DNA from: Bin87 sp965261925
GTDB lineage: Bacteria > Chloroflexota > Dehalococcoidia > Lucifugimonadales > UBA3495
Reading direction: 5' to 3'
DNA length: 64,000 bases
NCBI GenBank assembly: GCA_965261925.1
Contig: OZ253486.1
Location: 2,356,001-2,420,000, forward strand
The number at the start of each line of letters is the position of its first letter. Position 1 is the stretch's first letter. Below the pieces are notes generated by a model. That model saw nothing but the letters and a program-made list of their open reading frames with translations, did no database searches and was not told the DNA's origin. Position numbers and translations under genes: made by a program. This document shows positions 15,423 to 25,247 of the stretch, one piece after another.

Positions 15423-17747
15423 ATGCTGGACTACACACCCAATATGGTCCTGACTAGCGACAAAGAATACAAGGTAGTCGGGACCCGCCCGATCCGCCAC
15501 GACGGCGCCGACAAGGTCACCGGCCTGGCTCGCTACAGCGCCGATCTTAACCTGCCCGGTATGCTCTACGGTAAAGTGCTTCGCAGCCCCCACGCTCACG
15601 CGCGCATCAAGTCCATCGACACCGGCAGGGCCGCGGCCATGCCCGGCGTCCGCGCGATCATCACCGGCGCGGACATCGTTGAACCCACCGGCCGTGCCTC
15701 TGACTTGGCCGAAGGCGCGATGGTCAACTTCAAGTTCCTGAGCAACAACATCATGGCCCAGGACAAGGCCCTTTATAAGGGACATGCCATCGCCGCGGTC
15801 GCTGCCGTCAACGCCCATGCGGCGGAGGAAGCCCTGGGCCTGATCGACATCGAATACGAAGTGCTGCCCCTGGTCATGTACGCTGGCGAGGCCATGGCTG
15901 ATGGCGCGACCCTGGTGCACGAGCGTCTCGCGGCGTTCCGCACTGCCGGCACTCGCGCCGGTGGCGTTTTGGACGACGACGATGACGCCTCTGGAACCAA
16001 CATCGCCAACCACTTTGAGTTCCGCATGGGCGATCTCGACGCCGGTTTCGCTGACGCCGATGTCGTCGTGGAGCGCAGCGTGTCAACCTCCGCGGTCCAC
16101 CAGGGCTACATCGAGCCCCACAGCGGCACCGCCATGTGGCACGACGACGGCAGCCTGACCATTTGGTCCAGCAGCCAGGGCCACTTCACGGTTCGCGACC
16201 ATACCGCCCGCCTCGTCGGCATTCCGGTTTCCAAGGTCAAGGCCATTCCAATGGAAATCGGTGGTGGTTTTGGCGCCAAGCTTGCCGTGTATATGGAGCC
16301 GCTGGCCGCCCTTCTGGCCCGCAAAGCCCACGCTCCCGTCAAGGTCGCCATGAACCGCACCGAGGTTTTCGAGGCCACCGGGCCCACCTCCGGCACCGAG
16401 ATCTCCTGCAAGATCGGCGCGACCAACGACGGTAAAATCACTGCCGCTGAGGTTCACTTGGTCTTCGAAGCGGGCGCCTTCCCCGGCTCGCCCGTCGCCG
16501 GCGCGGCCAACTGTGTATTTTCCGCCTACGATATCCCCAACACCTTCATCGAAGGCTACGATATCGTGGTCAACCGGCCCAAGACGGCGGCCTACCGGGC
16601 TCCCGGTTCCCCCGCCGCCGCCTACTGTGTTGAGGTCGCCCTGGACGAACTCGCCGAGAAACTCGGCATCGATGCCGTAGATCTGCGGCTCATCAATAGC
16701 GCCAAGGAAGGCACCCGGCGCCCCACGGGTCCGCTGACCCCCAAGGTCGGCTACATCGAGACGCTGGAAGCCACCAAGGCGCATCCCCACTACAGCGCGC
16801 CCAAGGACGGCAAGAAGCGCGGCCGTGGGGTGGCCTCCGGTTTCTGGGGCAACAACACCGGTCCGGCCGCCGCCGTCGCCCTGGTCAACCCCGATGGCAC
16901 CGTGACCCTCACCGAAGGTTCTCCTGACATCGGTGGCACCCGCGCGTCGGTTTCCCAGCAGTTGGCGGAGGTGCTGGGCATCGCCGTCGAGGACGTCAAT
17001 CCCCAGATCGGCGACACCGACAGCATCGGTTTCACCTCCAACACCGGCGGGAGCAGCGTTACTTTCAAGACCGGATTCGCCGCGTACACCGCAGCTCAGG
17101 ACGTCAGACAGCAGATGATGGCCCGCGCAGCCCGCATCTGGGAAGTGGAACCTGAAGACGTGCTGTACGAGGACGGCGTTCTCAAGCACCGCGCCGACGA
17201 CCAGTTACAGATGACCTTCCAGCAGCTTGCCGCGCGCCAGGTGCCCACGGGCGGACCCATTGTCGGCCGTGGCGGCGTCAACCCCGGCGGCGCCGGCCCC
17301 TGCATCGCCGTCCACATAGTCGACGTGGAGGTTGATGAGGACACCGGAAAGGTCGAAATCGTCCGCTACACCGCTATCCAGGACGCTGGCAAGGCGATCC
17401 ACCCATCCTACGTGGAAGGTCAGATCCAAGGCGGCGCTGTCCAGGGGATCGGTTGGGCCCTCAACGAGGAGTACTACACGAACGACCAGGGGCACATGGT
17501 CAACTCCAGCTTCCTCGACTACCGCATGCCGACGAGCCTGGATCTGCCCATGATCGACACCTGCATCGTCGAGGTGGACAACCCGAACCATCCCTACGGC
17601 GTTCGCGGCGTGGGCGAGGTGCCCATCGTTCCTCCCATGGCGGCTATCGCCAACGCCATCTACGACGCCATCGGCGTCCGCTTGACCGTTCTTCCCATGA
17701 ACCCGGGCAACGTCCTGGAAGCCCTGTGGGAAAAGAACGGCTCATAA
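15423..17747 (+). CDS. Xanthine dehydrogenase/aldehyde oxidase-type molybdopterin subunit
   Basis: 774-residue large (molybdenum cofactor) subunit of the xanthine oxidase family. Seen: N-terminal a/b hammerhead (KVVGTRPIRHDGADKVTG, YGKVLRSPHAHARI), EPHSGTAMW, the IGGGFGAK Moco loop, YRAPGSP, and the C-terminal GVRGVGEVP with the catalytic Glu. GGAGGAA precedes ATG 15423; an earlier in-frame extension has no ribosome-binding site. The FAD and 2Fe-2S subunits normally encoded beside it are absent; a MoaD-like protein follows instead. Substrate not predictable. Confidence 0.9.
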   Translation: MLDYTPNMVLTSDKEYKVVGTRPIRHDGADKVTGLARYSADLNLPGMLYGKVLRSPHAHARIKSIDTGRAAAMPGVRAIITGADIVEPTGRASDLAEGAMVNFKFLSNNIMAQDKALYKGHAIAAVAAVNAHAAEEALGLIDIEYEVLPLVMYAGEAMADGATLVHERLAAFRTAGTRAGGVLDDDDDASGTNIANHFEFRMGDLDAGFADADVVVERSVSTSAVHQGYIEPHSGTAMWHDDGSLTIWSSSQGHFTVRDHTARLVGIPVSKVKAIPMEIGGGFGAKLAVYMEPLAALLARKAHAPVKVAMNRTEVFEATGPTSGTEISCKIGATNDGKITAAEVHLVFEAGAFPGSPVAGAANCVFSAYDIPNTFIEGYDIVVNRPKTAAYRAPGSPAAAYCVEVALDELAEKLGIDAVDLRLINSAKEGTRRPTGPLTPKVGYIETLEATKAHPHYSAPKDGKKRGRGVASGFWGNNTGPAAAVALVNPDGTVTLTEGSPDIGGTRASVSQQLAEVLGIAVEDVNPQIGDTDSIGFTSNTGGSSVTFKTGFAAYTAAQDVRQQMMARAARIWEVEPEDVLYEDGVLKHRADDQLQMTFQQLAARQVPTGGPIVGRGGVNPGGAGPCIAVHIVDVEVDEDTGKVEIVRYTAIQDAGKAIHPSYVEGQIQGGAVQGIGWALNEEYYTNDQGHMVNSSFLDYRMPTSLDLPMIDTCIVEVDNPNHPYGVRGVGEVPIVPPMAAIANAIYDAIGVRLTVLPMNPGNVLEALWEKNGS

Positions 17748-17765
17748 ACTCTGTCCGGACCGCAC

Positions 17766-17787
17766 GGGGCGAATCATTGTTCGCCCC
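17766..17787. terminator. GGGGCGAA/TTCGCCCC palindrome after the molybdoenzyme
   Basis: 8-bp stem with loop TCATTG, 18 bp after the stop codon. Member of the dispersed palindrome family. Confidence 0.5.
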
Positions 17788-17833
17788 CATGGCGGTTGAC
17801 CCTGCGGTTGCCGCCTGTCACGAGGGGATCGAA

Positions 17834-18103
17834 ATGCCTGATGTATGGATACCCCCGCAGATGCAACGTATCATCGGCGCCCCTGACCGGGTCCAGGTCG
17901 CTGGCGCCACGGTACGCCAGGTCATTAACAACTTGGAGCAGCTCCATCCTGGCATCAAGGAACTCCTCTACGACGAAGAGCTGGATGACATAACGCCCGG
18001 CCTGGCGGTGATCGTCGATGGCGACGTCAGCCAGCTGGGCCTGATGGAGCGGGTCAGCGAAGACAGCGAAATGCACTTCCTCCCCGCTATCGGCGGCGGC
18101 TGA
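17834..18103 (+). CDS. MoaD/ThiS-like sulfur carrier protein
   Basis: 89-residue ubiquitin-like protein ending in Gly-Gly-Gly, the activated C-terminus of sulfur carriers. The VQVAGATVRQVINNLEQLHPGI segment and the VIVDGDVSQLGLMERVSEDSEMHFLPAIGGG tail are typical of MoaD-like proteins. Its position behind a molybdoenzyme gene fits a role in molybdopterin synthesis, but a thiocarboxylate donor for another pathway is possible. ATG 17834 has GAGGGG upstream. Confidence 0.8.
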   Translation: MPDVWIPPQMQRIIGAPDRVQVAGATVRQVINNLEQLHPGIKELLYDEELDDITPGLAVIVDGDVSQLGLMERVSEDSEMHFLPAIGGG

Positions 18104-18123
18104 AAACCACGTCATGGCGAATG

Positions 18124-18158
18124 CGCGAAGGGGCAACCAAGTCGGTTGCCCCTTCGCG
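18124..18158. terminator. GGGGCAAC-type hairpin between convergent genes
   Basis: CGCGAAGGGGCAACC pairs with GGTTGCCCCTTCGCG around a short loop. It lies between the MoaD-like gene (+) and the DUF3352 gene (-), so it can serve both; T-run poor. Confidence 0.55.
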
Positions 18159-18202
18159 TTGGATTGCACCAAAGTCTGCGAGCCGGTAACGCTTGACCGT
18201 GC

Positions 18203-20008
18203 TCACTCGGGGAACAAGGTGACCACCGCCGATCCGCGGCTGTAGAGTTCTCCGTCGTCCGATCTCAACACGAACACGCCCAGCCCGTCACGTATGGCCT
18301 CGTACTCATCTTCTGCCACGCGCAGGTCTTCCCCGTCCAGTTGGTCGATGATCCGGTGAGCGTCGATATAACTGAGAAATCGTCGGTTGTCCGGCAGAAA
18401 TTCCATCGCGCGTTGATACTCCGCGTGTGACGACAGGCTTTCGCCTTGCCCATTTTGCAGTCCCACCGCGGTGGTCAGGGCACGCTCTGTCGTACCGATC
18501 GTCAGATACTGATCGTGCAACACGTAGCCGGGTCGGTAACCGGTCTCGCCGCCCATCAGTATTCCCAGCGAACCCAAATCAAACACCGTCGCCGGCTCGT
18601 CGGCTCCAACGTCGACCATCTCGAAACTCAGCCCGGCGCTGGTCCGAACCAGGTCCGACATTCGGCTCATGGTATTTTCGAGATCGTCCCGGCTGCCTTC
18701 CTTGTAGGCGAGCATCGCCACCGCGTCAACCGGATTTCCTGCCGCGTCCTCTCCGACGGCCGAGAAATCGAAATCCCTTATTGCCAGGATGGCTGTGCCT
18801 GCCAGGTGATCAAAGAACTCCGTTTCCAGGTCTATCCCGGTGTTGTCCTTCACCAGCGCAAGCCCCAGATCTAACGCCTCCGCCAAGCTGGAGTCTGCAT
18901 CCAATTGGGGCGTTTCCCCGCTCCGCCCGCCGTGCAACAGGCGGGCAATCCCTCCAGACAATCCGGGTTCAGGCAGCACGTCCGCCAATCGTCGGTCTGC
19001 CAGCGCTGCGCGCCAGTTGTCCACGTCTGGGTCGAACGCAGCCGCGACGAACCCGAGGGTGTCCTTTGGCAGCAGTCCCGCCGGGTCGTCCAGGTCCGCC
19101 GCGTCCAATCCGTCCGTCGCATCCGAAGGGGTCACCCACTCCGTGACAATTCCTCGGTCAACCCACGTCGCCGCAACCCCCACCCATTCTGTGGTCTGGC
19201 CCGATCCTATGGCCGAGTTCAAAAGCCCCGGCCCTACTGGAGCGAACTGGCTTTCGAGCATTTCGATGATCTCGGCGCTCCTGTCGTAGTCCACGTATGT
19301 CGAGGCAAACCGACGGTCTGCCAGCGCTTCCCGCGCCGCCTGAAACTTAGCGTCGCGCGCAAGCGATCCCTCGCCGCTGTTCTCAATTCGGTCAATGATC
19401 GCGCGCAGCGCGGCCTCGTTGGTGGCGTATACCAGCCAGTCGTCGGTCAGAGCGTAGTTTTGATCTTCGACCTCGGAAATCCAGGTGGGGTGGTCTTGGT
19501 ACGGTTGGGTGTCGAACGCCACGTTCCCCTTGGCCGCGACATAAACAATCCACTTGTCAAGGAAGTCGGCCGCCGCATCTTCATCGCGAACGCCGATCAA
19601 TACTGCCCAGTCCGGTTGTCGCGTTTCCGCATCGATGCCCAGAAGCCCTGCGGATAACTCCGGTCCGATCCATGTTGCGACATCCTCATCGAAACTGATG
19701 CCCGTTTCTTCGGAAAAACCCGATTTCCAGTCGTGGACGGCCCTGACAAACCCCGGATACTCGTTGAATCTCCGCCAGATTTCACGCATGTCCCGGATTT
19801 GTCTGCCCCGCGGCGCCAGCGTTACCCAGGTGTATGCCGCAGTGTCGGCGGGATAATATCGTGCTGAAAATTCCGATTGGGCAGTACGTGGGAACGTTCC
19901 CAGGAGCGACATCGGGAACGGGATCACTCCGAAATATAATCCCAGCGCGATCGCCATTGCTGCCAGTATTATCAGGTTCCCGGCGAGAATATAAATTCTT
20001 ATTGCCAT
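18203..20008 (-). CDS. DUF3352 membrane-anchored protein
   Basis: 601 residues. One N-terminal membrane helix (residues ~5-27, LAGNLIILAAMAIALGLYFG) anchors a large exported domain. The repeated pattern ARYYPADTAAYTWVTL ... DRRFASTYVDYDR ... PDNRRFLSYIDAHRI is characteristic of the DUF3352 family, which has no known function. Acidic and Asp-rich outside the helix. ATG start with a weak GGAGAC-like site. Confidence 0.75.
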   Translation of the reverse strand: MAIRIYILAGNLIILAAMAIALGLYFGVIPFPMSLLGTFPRTAQSEFSARYYPADTAAYTWVTLAPRGRQIRDMREIWRRFNEYPGFVRAVHDWKSGFSEETGISFDEDVATWIGPELSAGLLGIDAETRQPDWAVLIGVRDEDAAADFLDKWIVYVAAKGNVAFDTQPYQDHPTWISEVEDQNYALTDDWLVYATNEAALRAIIDRIENSGEGSLARDAKFQAAREALADRRFASTYVDYDRSAEIIEMLESQFAPVGPGLLNSAIGSGQTTEWVGVAATWVDRGIVTEWVTPSDATDGLDAADLDDPAGLLPKDTLGFVAAAFDPDVDNWRAALADRRLADVLPEPGLSGGIARLLHGGRSGETPQLDADSSLAEALDLGLALVKDNTGIDLETEFFDHLAGTAILAIRDFDFSAVGEDAAGNPVDAVAMLAYKEGSRDDLENTMSRMSDLVRTSAGLSFEMVDVGADEPATVFDLGSLGILMGGETGYRPGYVLHDQYLTIGTTERALTTAVGLQNGQGESLSSHAEYQRAMEFLPDNRRFLSYIDAHRIIDQLDGEDLRVAEDEYEAIRDGLGVFVLRSDDGELYSRGSAVVTLFPE

Positions 20009-20310
20009 TCGTGCGTCTCCTTGCGTTATCGAACCTGTACCCGGTGACTATGGTGCATCGCCGAACTGCATCGTCTCGGCGCAGCAATTTGTGGCTATGG
20101 TGCCTTTGACTATATTTACGATCCGGGATTGGCTTCGGATGACGGCCCGGTCATTCGGTTGCCCGGTGTCCTGGAAAGACATGACCGGCCTCGGTCGATG
20201 GGGCAAGCGTCGGCCTCTACTCCCGCGCAGTGCCGCCGCCGTTGACAAGCCGCAGCATCCGGTCTACATTGACTGCGCGGTTGGACCGCACATTAACATC
20301 CGAAAACCAG
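20009..20310. other. Intergenic region before the cobalamin riboswitch
   Basis: About 300 bp between the divergent DUF3352 gene and the riboswitch aptamer. It should contain both promoters; no -35/-10 pair stands out. No ORF with coding character was seen. Confidence 0.35.
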
Positions 20311-20487
20311 ACACTGGGCGCCATTCAATCCCATCGGCTTAATTGGGAAGGCGGTGCGAATCCGCCGCGGTTGCGCCACTGTAAGCGGGGAGCCATCCGA
20401 CGATTGGCCACTGCCGTCCGCCCATCGCGGATTGTGGGAAGGCGTTGGCATGGTTGGGAACCGCAAGCCAGGAGACCTGCCCGGTGT
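20311..20487 (+). promoter_or_regulatory. Cobalamin (AdoCbl) riboswitch
   Basis: The aptamer core is clear: GGGAAGGCGGTGCGAATCC, GCCACTGTAAGCGGGGAGCC and AGCCAGGAGACCTGCC blocks in the standard order and spacing. The closing P1 helix can be drawn between ACACTGGGC (20311-20319) and GCCCGGTGT (20479-20487). It controls the cobN locus downstream, presumably switching it off when B12 is plentiful. Confidence 0.95.
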
Positions 20488-20577
20488 TGCCTCGGAACTC
20501 TGCTCTGCGCTCAACAGGGTCGTTCTAGTTCGCGCTTTATGACGGGAGTTTCCCCCGTGCGGACTGGCGTAAGCGAC

Positions 20578-20615
20578 AACCCTGGACCCTGGTGGAGCTG
20601 CTTCCCAGGGTTTTT
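20578..20615 (+). terminator. Terminator hairpin of the riboswitch
   Basis: Two tandem copies of ACCCTGG (from 20579 and 20586), either of which can pair with CCAGGGT (20605-20611), followed by T residues. It sits 44 bp before the first gene, so transcriptional attenuation is likely. The tandem copies allow register shifts. Confidence 0.65.
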
Positions 20616-20658
20616 CCTTGTCGAAAATGCGATGATATCTTCAAACGCAGGAATCAAA

Positions 20659-21330
20659 ATGACTGTCGTGGGCGTCGGCCCCGGCGATCCCAACATGCTC
20701 ACCCTCAAAGGCCGTGAGGCCATCGAAGGGGCGGATCTGGTTGTAGGCTTCAAAACCGTCCTTGACGTGGTGGCAGGACGCACCGGCCGTGCTGAAGTGC
20801 GCCCCATGGCGTACCGGGACCAGGAGGCCGTGCTGGACTACGCGCAGGAGCAGGCCCGGCAGGGCAAGCGCTGCGTCGTCTGCGTGTGGGGAGATCTGAA
20901 CGTCTCCGCCAAGGAGTTGCTGAACCGCGTCCGCCGCCGCGCCGAAAGTGTGGAGTTGATTCCCGGCGTCAGCAGCATCCAGTTCGCGTGCGCCCGCGCC
21001 GGAATATCGCTGGAAGAATCGTTGTTCCTGACCCTGCATCAACGCTGGGATCGGGGCTCCGAATTGGGTGAATTGGTCGACACGCTGAACCGGGACCGAC
21101 GCAACGTTATTCTGCTCCCCCGTCCCTTCGACTTCATGCCGCCGGCCATCGCCGCCAACGCGATCACCGATGGCGCCGACCCGAGTCATCCCGTAGTCGT
21201 GTTCCAGCGCCTCACGTTGCCCGATGAACAGCGTTGGGACGGCACCCTGGCCCAGCTTGCCCCGGTCACCGACGAATTCAGTGACCTCTCCATCATGGTG
21301 TTTCCCCGAACCGGCGATGACGCGGACTGA
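20659..21330 (+). CDS. cbiE: CbiE-type tetrapyrrole methyltransferase
   Basis: 223-residue SAM-dependent tetrapyrrole methylase closest to CbiE (C5 methylation of cobalt-precorrin-7). Seen: GVGPGDPNMLTLKGREAI, the VCVWGDLNVSAKELL loop and PGVSSIQFACARAGI. ATG 20659 has AGGA before it; an ATG at 20632 is possible. First gene behind the riboswitch; cobN starts 3 bp after the stop. The decarboxylating CbiT partner is not in this locus. Confidence 0.75.
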   Translation: MTVVGVGPGDPNMLTLKGREAIEGADLVVGFKTVLDVVAGRTGRAEVRPMAYRDQEAVLDYAQEQARQGKRCVVCVWGDLNVSAKELLNRVRRRAESVELIPGVSSIQFACARAGISLEESLFLTLHQRWDRGSELGELVDTLNRDRRNVILLPRPFDFMPPAIAANAITDGADPSHPVVVFQRLTLPDEQRWDGTLAQLAPVTDEFSDLSIMVFPRTGDDAD

Positions 21331-21333
21331 TCC

Positions 21334-24300
21334 ATGACTACCGAAGCGCAGACCGCGGCCGGCTCCATCGTACTGGTCACCACCGCCGACACCGACATCC
21401 TCACTGCCGAGCGCGCATTGGTGGGTATGCCGTGGGGCGACACAATCAGCGTGCACGCGTTCAATCCGGTGGCCCTGGAAGCCGAGACGGACGAAGCCGC
21501 GACCGCGCGGCGTGACCTCCTGGAGGCTGTGGACGCTGCCTCCGTGGTCGTGCTCCGCTTGCTGGGCGGCCGTCGTGCCTTGGGCGACGTGTTCGATCCG
21601 TTGTGGGAAATCTGCCTTCGCAACCGCACCCCGCTGATCGCCTGCCCGGGCCACCAGGAATGGGATGATGACCTGGTTGCCGCTTGCACCGCTCCGGTCG
21701 TCGAAGTAGAGGCTGTCTTCTCGTACCTCATGCGCGGCGGGGTTCTCAACTTTCGCAACCTTTTCCTGTTCCTTGCTGATACCTATCTTGGCGGCGATTT
21801 CGGCCACGAAGCGCCCGCGCCCATGCCCTGGCAGGGCATCTATCATCCCGAGGTGGCCGAAGGCATTTCCGTCACCGACTACCGCGCCGCCCGGTTCACT
21901 CCGGATCGCTCTTCCGTAGGCGTTCTTTTTTACCGCGCCCACTGGATGAGCGGCAACCTGGCCTTCATCGACGACCTGATCTCACGGTTGGAAGCTCAGG
22001 ATGTCAATGTCCTCCCCGTGTTTTCCTACAGCCTCAAGCATCAGCCTGAGGAAGACGACGCCGGCGGCGGACACACCCTCACGGAATACATGGTCGATTC
22101 GGACGGCGTCCCGCACGTGGACTGCATCGTGAACACCATGGGCCTGGCCATGAGTGATCTCGATCACCAGCAAGGCGGGACCGGCGCCACCGTTGCCACC
22201 GGGTGGTCCCAGGAGTTCCTTGATAACCTGGACGTTCCGATCATCCAGGGGATCGTCAGCACCGGCAGTCGTTCCGAGTGGGAGGCGAGCTCCCTGGGCT
22301 TGGGTCCCATCGACACGGCCATGAATGTTGCCTTCCCTGAGTTCGACGGACGTATTATCACGGTGCCGGTGTCGTTCAAGGAGGAAACCGGCGCGGCTCC
22401 CGACACCCTGTCCGCCGGCCGGATGCAGCGCTACGTTGCCCAACCTGATCGAATGGACTACCTTGCCCGGTTGGCCTCCCGACACGCCGCGCTCCGCCGC
22501 AAGGCCAACGCCGAAAAGCGGGTAGCGATCATCCTGAGCAACTACCCGACCAAGGACGCTCGCATTGGTAATGCCGTTGGCCTCGACACTCCGGCGTCGG
22601 CCATCAACCTCCTGCACGCCCTGAAAAATGCCGGGTACAAGGTCGAGGACATCCCCGAGGACGGCGACGACCTCGTCCACCGCATGATCGAACGTTGCAG
22701 CAACGACACCGATTCCCTTACGGAGGAGCAGCTCCGCCTGGCCGCCGGGCACGTCGAGCGCCGAGACTACGCCCGGTGGTACGCGGGCTTCCCCGATTCG
22801 GTCCGCGCCGAACTCCTGGAATCCTGGGGAGAACCGCCTGGACATGTGTACCGCACCGGGGATCGCCTCGCCATCGCCGGGCTCCCCATGGGAAACGTTT
22901 TCGTCGGATTGCAGCCGCCCCGCGGCTTCGGCGAGAACCCCATCTCCGTCTACCACAACCCGGACCTGACGCCCACGCACCACTACGTCGCGTATTACCG
23001 TTGGATCCGTGACGTGTTCAAAGCCGACGCCATGATCCACATTGGCAAACACGGCACGCTGGAATGGCTGCCGGGCAAAGGCGTTGGGCTTTCACAGGCC
23101 TGCTATCCCGAGGTAGCGCTGGATGACATACCCCTGTTCTACCCGTTCATCGTCAACAACCCCGGTGAAGGCACCCAGGCCAAGCGCCGCACCCACGCCA
23201 CCATCATCGACCACCTCATACCGCCCATGACCACGGCCGACTCCTACGGCGACATCGCCAAGCTGGAGCAGCTGATGGACGAGCACTACCAGTGCCAGAC
23301 CCTCGATCCGGGCAAGCTGCCAACGCTGGAAGCCCAGATCTGGGAGATGGTGCAGCAGGCCGAACTCCACCGTGACCTGGGTGTCGATGAGCAACCCGAC
23401 GATTTCCTCGAGTTCATGCTCGAAATCGACGGCTACCTCTGCGAGATCAAGGACGCCCAGATCAAAGATGGTCTCCATACCCTGGGCCAGCCGCCCACCG
23501 ACGAACAGATGGTGGGCCTCCTGTGCGCCCTGACCCGCCTCGACAACGGAGCCGTCCCGAGCCTGCGCCGCGCCATGGCCGAGGCCCTTGGCTATGACTA
23601 CTACGCCCTGCTCGATGACCCGGCCGCGGCGGTCAACGGTAGCACTCCCTCCGTTTTGTCGAGTCCGGACGACGATGCGCCCATTAGGAACGCCGGGGAT
23701 GTGATCGAGGCGTTGGAATCCCTCTGTCGCCAAGCCTACCAGCGCCTGTGCGACGACGCTTTCGCCGCACATCTTATCCCGGGTGTGGTCGCTGAAGCGC
23801 TGGGAAAGCAAGACGCTCGCGTCGAAAGTGTGCTCTCCTACGTGGGCCAGCACGTCTATCCATCGCTCCTTCGGACCACAGACGAAATCGACAACTTGTT
23901 GCGCGGCCTCGCGGGCCGGTTCGTTCCGCCTGGTCCGTCCGGCGCCCCCACCCGTGGCATGGTCAACGTACTGCCGACCGGCCGTAATTTCTACTCAGTT
24001 GACCCTCGCGCCCTGCCCTCGCCCACCGCGTGGGACGTTGGCAAATCCCTGGGCGACGCCCTCTTGCAGAAGTACCTCGACGAGGAGGGCGATTATCCGG
24101 AGATGGTGGGCGTGGTCGTCTGGGGCACCTCGGCCATGCGCACCCACGGAGACGACATTGCCCAGATTCTCTACCTGCTTGGCGTCAAGCCCGTGTGGCA
24201 GGCCGAAAGCCGCCGGGTGAGCAGCCTGGAAGTGATACCCATTGCCGAGTTGGGTCGGCCTCGCATCGATGTTACGGTCCGTATCAGCGGCTTCTTCCGA

Positions 24301-25227
24301 GATGCTTTTCCCAACCTCATTTACCTGATCGATCAGGCTGTCGCCCTCGCCGCGGCCCAGGACGAGTCCCCCGAGGACAACTACATCGTCAAACACGTGC
24401 GCGAGGACGCCGAACGCCGCGCCGTCGCACCGGATCCGGAAACAACCGACAGTTCCGGTGACCCGTCCCTCTTCCGCATCTTCGGAAGCAAGCCCGGAGC
24501 CTATGGCGCGGGTATTCTGGGCGTCCTGGATGAGCGCAACTGGGAGACGGTCCACGATCTGGCGGAGGTGTACACCTCCTGGGGTGGCTACGCCTACTCC
24601 CGGCAGGACTTCGGCGTCACCGCCCGGAACGAGTTCCGCACCCGATTCGGCCAGATCGTCATTGCCGCCAAGAACCAGGACAACCGCGAGCACGACGTGT
24701 TCGACAGCGACGACTATATGCAATACCACGGCGGCATGATCGCCACCGTCCGCTCGCTGACCGGCCGCAACCCCCGACAGTTCTTTGGCGACAGCAGCGA
24801 CCCGTCCCGTGCCCGTGTGCGGGACCTGCAGGACGAGGCTCGCCGCGTCTTCCGCAGCCGGGTGGTCAACCCCAAGTGGATGCAGTCCATGCAGCGTCAC
24901 GGCTACAAGGGAGCCTTCGAGCTGGCCGCCACCGTGGACTACATGTTCGGCTACGACGCCACCGCCCAGGTCATCGAAGACTGGATGTACGAGGACGTCA
25001 CCGAGGAGTACGTCCTGAACCCCGAAATGCAGGAATTCTTCCGGCAGAGCAACCCCTGGGCCCTGCGGGGCATTGTCGAACGCCTGCTGGAAGCTGTCCA
25101 GCGGGGCATGTGGGAAAATCCACCACCGGAAATGCTGGACGAGTTGCGCCGGATGTATCTTGAACTGGAAACCGACATTGAAGCCCGGCAGGAAGCCGGC
25201 GCCCGCTCCAATCCCACAGCCACCTAG
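21334..25227 (+). CDS. cobN: Cobaltochelatase large subunit CobN
   Basis: 1297 residues. ATP-dependent insertion of Co2+ into hydrogenobyrinate a,c-diamide. The CobN signature NYPTKDARIGNAVGLDTPAS, the HIGKHGTLEWLPGKG metal/porphyrin segment and the GAYGAGILGVLDERNWET region are present; length and these motifs favour CobN over the Mg-chelatase BchH. It is the second gene of the riboswitch unit. No CobS/CobT is nearby; the ChlI/ChlD fusion at 27018 probably supplies the ATPase. Confidence 0.93.
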   Translation: MTTEAQTAAGSIVLVTTADTDILTAERALVGMPWGDTISVHAFNPVALEAETDEAATARRDLLEAVDAASVVVLRLLGGRRALGDVFDPLWEICLRNRTPLIACPGHQEWDDDLVAACTAPVVEVEAVFSYLMRGGVLNFRNLFLFLADTYLGGDFGHEAPAPMPWQGIYHPEVAEGISVTDYRAARFTPDRSSVGVLFYRAHWMSGNLAFIDDLISRLEAQDVNVLPVFSYSLKHQPEEDDAGGGHTLTEYMVDSDGVPHVDCIVNTMGLAMSDLDHQQGGTGATVATGWSQEFLDNLDVPIIQGIVSTGSRSEWEASSLGLGPIDTAMNVAFPEFDGRIITVPVSFKEETGAAPDTLSAGRMQRYVAQPDRMDYLARLASRHAALRRKANAEKRVAIILSNYPTKDARIGNAVGLDTPASAINLLHALKNAGYKVEDIPEDGDDLVHRMIERCSNDTDSLTEEQLRLAAGHVERRDYARWYAGFPDSVRAELLESWGEPPGHVYRTGDRLAIAGLPMGNVFVGLQPPRGFGENPISVYHNPDLTPTHHYVAYYRWIRDVFKADAMIHIGKHGTLEWLPGKGVGLSQACYPEVALDDIPLFYPFIVNNPGEGTQAKRRTHATIIDHLIPPMTTADSYGDIAKLEQLMDEHYQCQTLDPGKLPTLEAQIWEMVQQAELHRDLGVDEQPDDFLEFMLEIDGYLCEIKDAQIKDGLHTLGQPPTDEQMVGLLCALTRLDNGAVPSLRRAMAEALGYDYYALLDDPAAAVNGSTPSVLSSPDDDAPIRNAGDVIEALESLCRQAYQRLCDDAFAAHLIPGVVAEALGKQDARVESVLSYVGQHVYPSLLRTTDEIDNLLRGLAGRFVPPGPSGAPTRGMVNVLPTGRNFYSVDPRALPSPTAWDVGKSLGDALLQKYLDEEGDYPEMVGVVVWGTSAMRTHGDDIAQILYLLGVKPVWQAESRRVSSLEVIPIAELGRPRIDVTVRISGFFRDAFPNLIYLIDQAVALAAAQDESPEDNYIVKHVREDAERRAVAPDPETTDSSGDPSLFRIFGSKPGAYGAGILGVLDERNWETVHDLAEVYTSWGGYAYSRQDFGVTARNEFRTRFGQIVIAAKNQDNREHDVFDSDDYMQYHGGMIATVRSLTGRNPRQFFGDSSDPSRARVRDLQDEARRVFRSRVVNPKWMQSMQRHGYKGAFELAATVDYMFGYDATAQVIEDWMYEDVTEEYVLNPEMQEFFRQSNPWALRGIVERLLEAVQRGMWENPPPEMLDELRRMYLELETDIEARQEAGARSNPTAT

Positions 25228-25247
25228 TGAGCAGGAGGAAGCGGAAT

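Noticed and set aside
21334..25227. Magnesium chelatase subunit BchH
   Set aside because: CobN-specific NYPTKDARIGNAVGLDTPAS motif, riboswitch control and cbtAB neighbours indicate cobalt; no chlorophyll genes seen.
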